The translations under genes and the position numbers were made by a program. From positions 38,827,079 to 38,891,078 of the forward strand of contig CM049309.1 of assembly GCA_026874595.1 (NCBI GenBank): a stretch of 64,000 bases of DNA. The letters are read 5' to 3'. Shown here piece after piece: positions 1-10,968 of this stretch. The stretch's first letter is position 1. Each line of letters opens with the position of its first letter. The stretch comes from Sipunculus nudus. Lineage: Eukaryota > Annelida > Sipuncula > Golfingiida > Sipunculidae. Below the pieces are notes generated by a model. The model was given only the letters and a program-made list of their open reading frames with translations. It was not told the DNA's origin and searched no databases.

Positions 1-193
1 ATAACAGCATTATAATTATTATGGCGGACGACATTGTGAATCAATAACAGAAGAACATTGTTAATTAGCAGTTCGTCAGGTCAGTCACCAAAGAATTTTC
101 ATTTTCCTGTTTTAGTAATATTAGTCAAAGAACTCTGAGTGTGTATTAGATATTACGTGGTAACTGTGTTTACAGAGACGCATTATATCCAGA

Positions 194-360
194 TCAGAAG
201 CGTATCCAGGTGATCCGGACCCCCCTTTTCAGCCACCGCAACCTTTATATTAAGGGTTTCAGACCATTTTCTTTTTTGCGGCCTGGACAGTCTTTTTCAG
301 AATTGGTCAGTAGTCCCAGGTTGGACCCCTCCTTTTCCTAAATCCTGGATCTGCCCCTGC
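194..360. mobile_element. Short element with GGATCCAGG-type ends, copy 1
   Basis: Begins AGAAGCGTATCCAGGTGATC, ends TAAATCCTGGATCTGCCCCT, and contains TAAGGGTTTCAGACCATTTT and TTGCGGCCTGGAC, shared with the copies at 2020, 29349 and 35531. Imperfect inverted ends suggest a non-autonomous DNA transposon; CAGGGGCGGATC ends are common in hAT-like elements. Confidence 0.6.
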
Positions 361-417
361 AGGTCATATTATATTGTTAACCTTAACTAAGACGAATCAT
401 GTAAGATATAGTTTGAC

Positions 418-420
<3 letters not shown>

Positions 421-474
<54 letters not shown>
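421..474. repeat. (TA)n microsatellite
   Basis: About 27 uninterrupted TA units. Confidence 0.97.
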
Positions 475-479
<5 letters not shown>

Positions 480-2019
480 ATATATATAAACATAATAGTA
501 TAGTTTACATCATTCGATAAGCAAGGATGTATTTTAAATATAATCATAAAAATATGTTACTACATTTGCTGTGGCCCGGAGCTTATGTCAAATTGGAAAC
601 TTTTATAAAATCAATATTAAATAAGAACTGGTTAGTAGTTTATATGTAAAGATCTGGAGGCGGTTTATTATTAATCATATTGCAATTAATGTTTTTAACT
701 GAGATAAATAAGAAATCCGACTGTGGAGCCATCAATTTTCTTTGGTCATATGAAATGATTCTTCAAAGTAAATGGCAGATGTTGTTAAGATAAAAGAAAC
801 AAACCATTCTTGTCCATGACGCATTAAAAAAAAATAAGGAATATTGTTGTGATTGAAACCAACATGCCAAAAAGATTACTTGACAACGGTCTCACAGGCG
901 GTCACTAGAAGGGTGATATGAAAGCTTATGTCTGATATTATGACGTTTTATTAAATAAAAACTTGAAACCCCTAACCTTGCTCATGAAATGGAAGCAAGG
1001 ATTTAATCTCAAGTTAAATTTTCCTAAATGAAACTGCAAGATGGGGTAAGTAAAAAAAACTGCGGGCATGCAGATGAGGGACATTAGGTTACTGATAAAA
1101 AAGAAATTGGTGATGTTCAAAGTTCATAGCTGCCTTTGCAAAAGATTATAAGAGATTTGAAAGGAGAATGGTTACAGCGTGAAATGTTTTCGTTCAATGA
1201 TTCAAAGATTTTTGACAAAGCAAGACCTCACAAATATTATACTAAGAGACCCTTTTGTAACGGCGTTTTGTAAATGTGATTTATGTCATCAAATTTAAAA
1301 TCTGATATGATTTCTGTCAGTCAGGATCAAATATACATTTTAACAAGTTAACGACCAAAAAGCCCTTACATGCTATATCATAAGAATGTTTAGGATGCAT
1401 AAGAAATATCTGACTTCAGAATCTTAAATATCAATTTAAACCAGAGCGCCATACATCAAGGAACTCCACATCCACTGATCTAATCGTCAAATGGTCCAAT
1501 GATCAACAGAAGAAAGATGATAAGAGGAAGGCTCATGCAGGAGTATTCGTTGTTTAATTAGTGGAAAGCTTCAAAGTATTAAAGAAAAATAAAATACAAA
1601 TGTAAAATATCAAGACCAATAAAATAAAAGGTATGGCTCTCAGGCACCGCCCGCGTCAATTTTAACCCCCCCCCCCCCCCGCTTCAAACATTTTTATTTT
1701 GATTTTCATATTTCAAGAAGATAAAATAATACAATTTTGATAAGATTTCCTTTGATATCTAGTGCTTTTACCTGTTAAGCAAATAATTCTGTTATTTTCA
1801 TGCTTTTCCCTGATCATATATGACATTTTTATCGAAACAATAAAAAGGGTAAAAAATAAAATATCGCCCGCCCGTATTGATTTCTGAAAAAATGCCTGAG
1901 AACTAAACCTTTTTTTTTTTGCCTAATACCTCGTGTATGTTGTAATTGGTTTTTATTCAGTTTACACTACGTTTGGGTTTAATGGATTGGTGTATGTTAG
2001 CATACTACTTAATAGCATT

Positions 2020-2224
2020 CTGAAGCAGATCCAGGGGAGGGGTCCAGGGGGTTCCGACCCCCCGTCCTTTTTTTTCATCCGCTGCAAGCTTGTTTAAGGG
2101 TTTCAGACAGAATTTTGCGGCCTGCCCCTCCCCCCCCCCCCTCCCCCTTTTCTTGACCTGGTGATCTTTTTTTTTAGGCTTTTCATTAGTCCCCCCTTTT
2201 CCTGAATCCTAGAGCCGTCCCTGG
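2020..2224. mobile_element. Short element with GGATCCAGG-type ends, copy 2
   Basis: TGAAGCAGATCCAGGGGAGG at the left, CTGAATCCTAGAGCCGTCCC at the right, with TTAAGGGTTTCAGAC and TTTTGCGGCCTG inside, plus C and T homopolymers. Confidence 0.6.
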
Positions 2225-3350
2225 CATTCTTACTAGACATAGAGTCGTTACACGTGTCATGCCGAACAGGGGCACTTAAATAAAGCGTCTTGCACGACTC
2301 ATCTGTCAATCACATAACCAATGTGAACCATGCTTATATAGTCCAGGAATTCAACAAAAATGAAGGGAGATTTATCAATGAATCATTTGCTATTGTAAAA
2401 ATAGGTCAACACATGTAACGATTGAACTTGTTTCTATATGAAGCGACACTAACTCTGTCAGTCGTAAGGTTGTGTCAAGTATGAAGAAAATATTTACTTC
2501 AACAATGGGATGTTAAAAGGCCCATGCATGTGTAATAAAAGAGATCGTAATTAATTTTGATGAGACGGCCTCTCGAGGGAGTTTTGTTTCAGTTTCGGGC
2601 ATGGATAAGAATCAATCCGAGAATCTCTGGATGCACCTTTAATCAGCAATTAATAAAAGCTAAGCGAATCAGTGTAGTGAATCGTTTTTTCCTGAAATGT
2701 ACTTATTTATACCGAGGGGGCCCTAAGACAAAGCTTTGAAGACCCATGATGTTCATGTCCGAGAAAGAGGGTAAGCTGTTTAGGGCTGTTTGAACCTAGT
2801 CACCTTATAATTCTGTCAGTTGGCCTCCTGACAGCTACCTCGCGATGCTGATAGACTATCAATGGCCAGCGCACCGAGACACCGGATAAAAATTGATCAT
2901 CAAATTGTGCAAAAGTCATAGGTTAAGGCTTGGCGAACGAGATATTGTTGATACAGGGTTGTTCAGATCTTCGTGTTACAAAACACCTCTTTGTCCGACA
3001 CCTCAAGCCCTACTTAAAACTTTAGATCAATAGGCGGTTGTCATGGTGATATCCAGGTTTGTATTCCCCGAGGCGTGTGTGGCAGTTCTCCATGACAAAA
3101 TGAGTTCTTCACGTGTTAATATGGACAGTTAATTGTACACTAATCGGGCACTCATTCATGCAGGAGCCGTCTTTTTAGTCGCCAACTTATTGCTTTCCCG
3201 GCTCCCAGGGGACATCACATGGCTTTATTACTGCATTTATTTAATAACTTCAATCGTAGCCTTTTAATTCTTTCTCGTACGATCAGTCGAAAGCCTATAG
3301 ATATTCTTTTTTCACTCATACTTACCTATGAAAAATACGGCTATTGCATT

Positions 3351-3352
<2 letters not shown>

Positions 3353-3410
<58 letters not shown>
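3353..3410. repeat. (TA)n microsatellite
   Basis: About 28 TA units. The open frame running through it (YIYIYI) is spurious. Confidence 0.97.
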
Positions 3411-3412
<2 letters not shown>

Positions 3413-4528
3413 TTGTGTCAAGTGATTTCTTTATGGATATAATATAATTTTAAATAATATAATATAATACAATATCATAACGTAATATGAAAGATATAAT
3501 AAAAAACCATGCATACGGTATGATAGTATATTACATAGAATAGGTAATAATACCTTTTAACCAATAATCGTACAAAAATTTGAATAGATGTTATAATGAA
3601 AAAATATTGTTGACATTTATGGAGCGTACATCACTAGAAGATGAGGCATCGGAAGTCAGCTCCTGTGGCTGAGTAACTAGTATGTCCCCCTTGGGAGTAT
3701 TGGTTTTTTACTGGTTTATAAAGCAGAAGAAAATGAATTAGCCGATGTATCCGTATATTTGATGATCGTCGCGGCATTTGTTTGGTTTTAATCAGCAGAT
3801 ATTTGCCTACAGCCCTTGGTAGACGGATTTGTTAAACAAAGTGATGCCTATTTTGATAGAGGATTTGGATAAAAACAGGATCATTACCCTAGGATACCAC
3901 ATCAAAGCTCGCCCTGGATCTAGTTCAGAATAATAACAATAATCTGGGTTCCAGGTTAATCCAGGTTCTGCCCGTTAAACGCCTAGCATCATGGCGAGGC
4001 ATATTGAACAATCAGCCCTATAATCACCGTGAAGGAATTCATTCGATTGATCATAAATTTAGTTACAAAGAACCAGGATGGTAAAAACTGGCTTTTGTTA
4101 AATATTGGGATAAGGCCTGACTTTCACAGCATCTGTGAGTCATGTTTTCCGGTGAATTTGGTCCTTATTCTACGGAGAACAGGTCAGCAAGAACAAGCTG
4201 TTTTCTTACTGTAGGGAGTAGTCTTATTGACTACCGATGGATAAGCCACAATATGAAAAAAAAGTATCTGCATATTTATATTTACTTTAATAGTGTCCAA
4301 ATTACCCGTCTCATCTACATTTGATAAAGAACATGTATTGGTTAACATTTTATAGACAATATGTTTGTCGTTATGTTATTTTCAGAATTGTATTCAAATT
4401 AAGTGGAAACAGCTAAGTCTTGTATATCCAGAAAATGATGTCTTCTTTTCTTTTATATTTTAGTGGAAGTCCTATAAACCGGACCTCAGGATGAGTTGAA
4501 GACAGTCAAGAAAAAAAGAACCTGTTGA

Positions 4529-4918
4529 ATGACACTCCGTTTTCAGTCAGCCATGTACAACAATACCCAGATATCCCCCAAAGCGGATGTTCCGCTAGTA
4601 CAAATGGTGCCGTGTGCAAACGTTTCCCACGTGACCACAATGGCGCCTGACGATAACAAGGCAAAGGAAGACTTTAATGCCTTTTTGTACATTGTGATTG
4701 TACTCTCTTTCTACGCAGTCAGCATGGTCCTCCTTATGATAAAATACATCCGGCGGGAGGAGGAGGAGGCCATGTTGGATTATTACTACGTGGAATTCGT
4801 CAAAAGGGAGAAGTTTGGTGGTCCTGGACACTTTGTGCCTGATTCCCGGACATGTAGGAATACACAAAAAGCCCAGGAACAAGAAGCAATTGCAGGCCCA
4901 CCCGAAACGTGTGTATGA
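4529..4918 (+). CDS. KCNE-like single-pass membrane protein (putative K+ channel beta subunit)
   Basis: Encodes 129 residues. The first 50 residues hold two N-glycosylation sequons (NNT at 11-13, NVS at 31-33). A hydrophobic segment at about 51-71 (FLYIVIVLSFYAV...) is followed by a basic/acidic stretch, KYIRREEEE, and then DYYYVEFVK. This order (glycosylated short N-terminus, one membrane span, charged juxtamembrane stretch, then a D-x-Y-x-V-x-x-K motif) is that of vertebrate KCNE proteins, which modulate KCNQ and other voltage-gated K+ channels. The ATG at 4529 lies in an exon that probably starts at 4464 after a TTTTAG acceptor; a short upstream ATG-TGA precedes it. A second in-frame ATG (M9) is possible. 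A weak phase-0 donor after Tyr87 (4789/4790) could join the distal exon at 47751. The membrane topology is visible; KCNE membership is inferred from layout and one motif. An unrelated small membrane protein is the alternative. Confidence 0.55.
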   Translation: MTLRFQSAMYNNTQISPKADVPLVQMVPCANVSHVTTMAPDDNKAKEDFNAFLYIVIVLSFYAVSMVLLMIKYIRREEEEAMLDYYYVEFVKREKFGGPGHFVPDSRTCRNTQKAQEQEAIAGPPETCV

Positions 4919-5086
4919 CGGTGGGCCCCGTCATATATTATTCTTTTTCTATTCTCGTGCATGAGCACATTTATATATGAAACCGGATTTGTAAAAGATT
5001 TGTATTATTTTTAATAAGCTTACTTAATGACCAGCGCAACATTTGAGCTGCGGGGCAAATATTTTGCAGATATTCTTCCCATACAT

Positions 5087-5102
5087 CATATATATATATA
5101 TA

Positions 5103-5142
<40 letters not shown>
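5087..5142. repeat. (TA)n microsatellite
   Basis: TA units with one TGA interruption, directly abutting a GGGGCGGAT-type element fragment. Confidence 0.95.
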
Positions 5143-5145
<3 letters not shown>

Positions 5146-5205
5146 GGGCGGATTTAGGGGGCGCAGGGGGAGCGCCCCACCTCACCCCTTTCGCCCTCAC
5201 CAAAG
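5143..5205. repeat. Fragment resembling a GGGGCGGAT-ended element
   Basis: CAGGGGCGGATTTAGGGGGC directly follows a (TA)n tract. Only one end is recognisable. Confidence 0.3.
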
Positions 5206-5452
5206 AAATCTGGTAAAAAAACTCATAGAACACCGTCAGTACATAATGGAAATTAAAGACCAAGTGTATAATATAGATAGTTACAATGTATGTCTTGCTT
5301 TTTAATCCATTTAAACTACCCAAGATTGCACGATTACAACCATTATTTTTTTTTTTAATTCTACACCTTGGAGGGGGGTACCCATCTCCCGAACTCTCCC
5401 CCCCCCAGGCGCAATGAACCCCCCCCCCCCCCCCATTCAAAATCTGCCCCAA

Positions 5453-5458
<6 letters not shown>

Positions 5459-5514
<56 letters not shown>

Positions 5515-5515
5515 A
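5459..5515. repeat. Compound (TA)n(CA)n microsatellite
   Basis: About 20 TA units run into CACACACA, abutting a Tigger-like element on the right. A C homopolymer lies at 5418-5434. Confidence 0.95.
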
Positions 5516-5700
5516 AGTCAAACCTGGCCTAACGACCATCTCGATTTAGCAACCATCTTAAAACATCGACCAATTTTACGGGTCCTGATTCTTTTTTCGC
5601 TCTTTATATACTCAATAAGGACCTCGCTTAGACGACCAGCTTGCAAATGCGGCCTCTTTATCGTGGTCCTGATGATGGTTGTAATTTTGAGGTTTCACTG
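5515..5700. mobile_element. Tigger/pogo-like MITE
   Basis: Left end AGTCAAACCTGGCCTAACGA, right end TTTGAGGTTTCACTG followed by TA. It contains GGACCTCGCTTAGACGACC. It sits between two (TA)n tracts. Confidence 0.6.
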
Positions 5701-5704
5701 TAGG

Positions 5705-5706
<2 letters not shown>

Positions 5707-5786
<80 letters not shown>
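5707..5786. repeat. Compound (TA)n(GA)n microsatellite
   Basis: About 22 TA units followed by about 18 GA units. It starts just after the Tigger-like element. Confidence 0.96.
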
Positions 5787-5788
<2 letters not shown>

Positions 5789-7260
5789 AAGCTTTCAATC
5801 GGCTCATGTTATTCAAGGAAGGTGCACAAATATTCTACGTGGGTTTAACTATAAGTGTTGACAATCAAACTCTGAACCGACAATGAGAATTTTTGTGAGG
5901 GATCAGATTTTAGCCTAACAGAAGCAGATTTTGAGACCTGTGTCATTTGAATACTTTTCAAGGTAAGACATATCATTTATGTCAGTTTTCATCATTTTTG
6001 TTCCTGTTCCATGTTTATGTCATGACAGTCATAATAAAACTCATTTTTAAGCATAGATTTCTTTTATTTTTCCTCAGAAGTTTTGCTTTGCTAAGCTGTT
6101 TTCAGTTAGAAATAAAATAAAATGAAATGAATGTAAATCACTTCTCTCCTTGGTGTATAAAGAATTAAAACTTCCTAAATATCTTATTAATATTTGTATG
6201 GTTCTTATTTAAATTTGTACACCGTTCTGCTTGGATTTACAGTTATGGTAGTGTAAGATTCGTATGTCCTTGTCACATTAAAAGGGGGTTTTATTCCCTC
6301 TATTATGCATGTCGTTTAACCTAGAGACACATGATTTTACGCCAATCCTCTGCATAGAAAGTATGTGCGAATATATAATTAATCATAAAAACTAATTATG
6401 TGCAACATTTTTTATCGGATTTTTTTTCTTATTGGAAATATCCATGTTCAGATTTTTTGCTTAAGAAAACACGCAAGCGTCTCGAAGTCCTATCACATTT
6501 TATGTACACTTTTTCAATAAATATTCATATTATTATTTAATGAATGATGGATGTGCGAAAGTAGGTTTCCTGTTCCTGTATGATCAAAAGCGTAACGTAT
6601 ATGGATCAATCTAATATTAAGACTGGTACTTAACCAAGTATAATGGGACGGATGCAGGTTTGTTGAATGAATTCAAATTTCAGTACTGCATTAATTGAGA
6701 GACTATCCGGGGATAATGTCTGAAGAGCCCGCGTGGCGCCATCTGGTGCCCTAAACGGGAACTTTATTCGGTAACCACATTTATGAAGACTTGACTTTAG
6801 ATACTGAGTATACCTAGGACCACGTTTCATCTTCAAGCAGACGACGAATATAAACGCCAAGAATTAAAAAGTAAAGCCGTGTGTATATATAATGCTACGT
6901 TGTCTGCATCATGTTGACTATCGTGGAAAGCGCGTATACGTTACAACGATCAAACGTTATGTGTACACGACATTGCATTTCATGGATCGTAACGCAGACG
7001 CAAATGTTAGAACATTTTAAAAATAGCTTAGCTTAACGCATGGTTCGCAGGAATAAAAGTGGGGGTTGCAAACACGTTGATAAAACGTGCGGTCAGCGTA
7101 TTATCGAGAGCACATAACTCTGCGTCTGTTTGACGTTTGTGGACGTGATCGCCGACGTTATATACTTAGCATACATCCGGTTTAACACAGATATCGCAAA
7201 AAATGGGTAACCAACACGCTGTTGAAACATGCATACACCGTAACTTTAAAGGTACACGAT

Positions 7261-7263
<3 letters not shown>

Positions 7264-7302
<39 letters not shown>
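7264..7302. repeat. (TA)n microsatellite
   Basis: About 19 TA units. Confidence 0.96.
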
Positions 7303-7303
<1 letters not shown>

Positions 7304-7605
7304 TAAAACTTCCATTTTGTTTATTTTTTTTTATCTGCGCTCTTAAATCAGAGGAAACCGTGATTTATAGGGCATCAATTTTTTATTCTATTTAACTAAC
7401 ATGCGCTAAAAAGAATGTCCTCTTTACATAATTCGATAGATTTTCGTGGAAGGCTTTATAAATAGCATAAAGCTATGCAGAAATTTTGTCCGATTGTCTA
7501 CCAGGAACTCGCGGCTCTTCTCGCGAAACAGGGAACCACCAACTGTTCAATTCAGTATTACACGAGCTGATAAAAATTGATATCTTAAAATCTTTACACG
7601 AACAG

Positions 7606-7628
7606 TGACGTCATGGCTTGTGACGTCA
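7606..7628 (+). promoter_or_regulatory. Two tandem TGACGTCA (CRE-type) sites near a TATA-like word
   Basis: Perfect palindromes TGACGTCA at 7606-7613 and 7621-7628 within a 15-bp duplication (TGACGTCATGGCTTG/C), followed by ATAAATATA at 7638. Such pairs bind CREB/ATF factors. No gene starts visibly downstream, so function is uncertain. Confidence 0.3.
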
Positions 7629-8389
7629 TGGCTTCCGGGTAAGAAGCATAAATATAGGCACGGTCACGTCGACATCAACTACATCTGGCGTTTGGGAGGT
7701 GTCCAGAATATTAGTCCACCTTAAAATATAAAATACACATGCCATGTCTTAGACTCGTTAGTCTGTACAAACCGAATGATCATTTTGTTAACATGTCCGT
7801 TTATATATATCCTATAGAGAGGTAACGGGAAAACTCCCCTGACAGACAACAGTCGAACAGGTCTTGTGTATGTTATTTTAGAAAATGCTGGATATTACAA
7901 GTAAAGTAAAAAAAAATGAAATGCCTATAACTGATAACGAAAAGAGTGATAACCTTTTTCTTAAGAAATGTCATATGTCAGTAGAAATGGTACAAAGGTT
8001 TTGGTTCGTTGAGACCTATAATGATAATTTAAGTTTATATATATAATTATCCTCCCCATGTAATAATAATATATCAAGTTGATGGTCATCTTGTTTCCAG
8101 CTTTTATCATCATTTACTTTCTTTATAAACTATTGACAATAATTCCTCATTAATTACTTGTTCAATGCATCATCCACCGGGTCCGAGTCATCCGGGTACT
8201 GACGGACAAAGTTCTGATAGTACGAGAAACTTCTGATCAGCCCGTCCAAAGCGGAAAGGGTGACAGTGCCACGGTACTCACAAGTGTCATTTCTACAAAA
8301 TAAAGCTTGTATTATTTGCTTCCTGTTTTTCCATCCTTTCACCAGAGTTCGTTATTACTTGTAACGGACCACCTCAATTTTGGCATTGA

Positions 8390-8735
8390 TGGACGGCCTG
8401 GACTGCTTGTTACAACTGTCAAACTTCGAATTCAAATTTGTTACATTTCAAGGAAACGCCTCCTGATTACATTTCACATGGGCATGTTTACAAAATATTA
8501 ATTATTCCATAAACTCCTAACCACAAAAACACCCATGTTTATATAATTTGCATCATAACAGTTCTTATCCAACACACTTGAACGGACCACATTGTCCTCT
8601 CAACTTCATTAATACCTACGCCGCTGGTGTACCTAGAAGCCCCGGAGCATTGTGGGGGTCATTTTTGACTCCAACAATCCCTAAACAGCAGAGTCGTACC
8701 CTTTTGAGTCAGAGTCTGTGCAGTGTGACATTCTG
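8390..8735 (+). repeat. Unnamed dispersed repeat, copy A
   Basis: Shares TTTCAAGGAAAC, ACAAAAACACCCAT, TTCTTATCCAACACACTTGA, CCTACGCCGCTGGTGTA, GACTCCAACAATCCCTAAA and GAGTCTGTGCAGTGTG with copies B, C and D. It lies in intron 4 of the methyltransferase pseudogene. All four copies stop matching just after GCAGTGTG, which marks one true end. Confidence 0.75.
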
Positions 8736-10584
8736 GAGACAATCACAGAGGTGAAAACAGCGCCATTTTTTGTTTCGCACTCAGCACCGCTTTCAGCCAT
8801 AGAGCTTCCGATAGACTTCCTCTGCTCTTATTTATCATCACGCCCTCGCTTCTACTCCTGCCTTGTGACGTCATAGACGCTGAATGTACTTTAGCACACA
8901 ACAAGAACAGCATTACATATCTGTTCTCTTGTTGATAGACAGATTAGTTAAGCTTCCGCGTTCACCGACAAGAGCAGAGCCGATCATGACTTTGAAACAT
9001 GCCGCTATTTACTATTGAAAACAGAATATGAACTAGAAGTGTGCATCCCAATGGATACGTGCCTCCGACATGGGAGCACAAGTTTCAAAACCGTTCTGCG
9101 AATACACTGGACACCGTCACTGCTGGGCGCTCGAGTGTGACCTGAACAGGTGGTCGGGGCACACTGTTGAGGCGGGACGTTTTGTGCATTCACTTATTTT
9201 TGCCCATAATCCCAGGTTCATTCTGGCATAAGTGTCCTTTCATTTATGAATATTTCTTGATGACGCTTTAGAATCCTGAGAAGATGCTGGATCAGCGCAA
9301 AAAGAAAAAATAATTCTTCCTTCGCTTATTCCCGAAATGCCCTGAATAGTATATGAGATTGCATTCATGACTGCGTTAGTTATGATGTAAACAGACAAAC
9401 ACACACACGCACAAACACACACCCACACAAGTACACGCACGATTGGGAATGAACGCATACCTCCTATAGCGGAGGCAATTAAAAAAAGATGTCCGATATG
9501 ATGAGGCAAACCCGCTTGAATCCATTATAGTCTTCAAGTTAAATTTCTATAACATCCGTGATACTGTTCTTCAGATATCTTGCGGACACACACACACAGA
9601 ATCGAGTAAAAACAATAACCCTTGCTTCTTACCGGATGAAGTCAGGATATGGCAGGGTGAGATCACGGTAACCTCGTACTAACAGTTCCACCCGAGGAAT
9701 TCTCACAAGGGTTATTTTGGGATGATTATTTATATGTAAAAAAATAACATCATTAACCTGATGAGTGAAAGATCAATTTACACATTGAAATTAATTGCGA
9801 TTATATAAGAATCAGGATTATCTACATTGTATAGTTTTAATACTGGAAAGCCTTTTATCAGGCTGAATGTGACGAAGATTGGACGGAAATCACATTTTAA
9901 CTTATATATGTCTGTCATTTGTCTGTTAATTTGTTTGTCTTTCTGTCGGTCTGATCTCTGAATAAATGTGGGTTTTTTTTGGTGGAATAAGAGGGGTTTA
10001 TTTTCAAATGCTAGATAAATTTCTACCTCAGTCAAGACCTGGATGAGCTCATCCTTTTTGGTCACGTGATGTAAAATCGGGTTGAAATAGCCTCAGAGGA
10101 CCATACATCCCTGCGGTTTGAGTACTCGGTCACACTCGGCGTAAAACCGGTCAATATTCTCGAACCAATGAGCTGCTTCTGCACACGTCACTAAATGACA
10201 ACTGTTCTCCTCGCTCTGAATGTTATAGCAGTCAACTATCCTGTAAAAAAGTTAATTTTATTTCATTTTATCGTCTACTTTGTCTTAACCGTGTCTTTTA
10301 TCTTTAATTGTTATTTAAACTGACTTTTTAAAACAAATATTGCCAACAAATTTTAAATTTAAACCTTAATAGTTGTAATAATGTTTTAAGACATTTAGAT
10401 ATTTTAGCTTTTTTTACCGAGGTATTTTCCAATACCATTCCAAAACACACAACAAAAGACTGTCTATGCATATTACCCTGCTCAGTCCTGAGTTCTAAAA
10501 TCGGTTTCAGCAGAAAAACTTTTCGCTAACAATAAATTCTGAAACTCTGTCTCTAACAGGCACGTGATCTTTCCGCGGCACCCT

Positions 10585-10968
10585 TTCTACTCGAAACGAA
10601 TCTCTTCTGTTTTGGCTCGGGGGACGGTCGGGACTATACATGTCTCAACTGTCTTACTTTAAAATCAATATTTGTTAAATTTCAAGGAAACACCACCTGT
10701 TTTCATTTCATATGCGCATGCTTACAAAATATTACTTATTTTGTAAAGTCCTTACTACAAAAACACCCATTTTAATGTAAATTGTCTTGAAAAAGTTCTT
10801 ATCCAAGACATTTGAAGGACTACATTGTCCTCTTCACCACATTTTTACCTACGCCGCTGGTGTATTTAGAAACCCTGGTGCATTATTGGGGTCAGATTTT
10901 GACTCCAACAATCCCTAAAAATAGAGTCGTATACTCTTATATGAGTCCGAGTCTGCGCAGTGTGCTCT
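10585..10968 (+). repeat. Unnamed dispersed repeat, copy B
   Basis: Longest left end of the family, including CTACTCGAAACGAATC, matching inverted copies C and D. It ends GAGTCTGCGCAGTGTG. It lies in the pseudogene intron between exons 1 and 3. Confidence 0.75.

Larger units (their letters stand above)
361..4463. other. Gene-free stretch left of the KCNE-like exon
   Basis: AT-rich. Holds two (TA)n tracts, C and T homopolymers and one GGATCCAGG-ended element. No frame shows exon-like composition or splice borders that I can support. Confidence 0.5.
5860..8150. other. Gene-free stretch between the KCNE-like exon and the pseudogene
   Basis: Apart from a (TA)n tract and the tandem TGACGTCA sites, nothing is recognisable. 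The expected last exon of the methyltransferase pseudogene was looked for on the minus strand and not found. Confidence 0.5.

Noticed and set aside
3219-3425. Open frames with long Ile-Tyr runs (also at 5024-5848, 14897-15211, 25582-25767, 40658-41343)
   Set aside because: They are translations of (TA)n tracts.
10093-10095. Selenocysteine codon in the methyltransferase paralogue
   Set aside because: The active copy has no Cys at this place, and the same locus also lacks exon 2 and a splice acceptor. A nonsense mutation is simpler.
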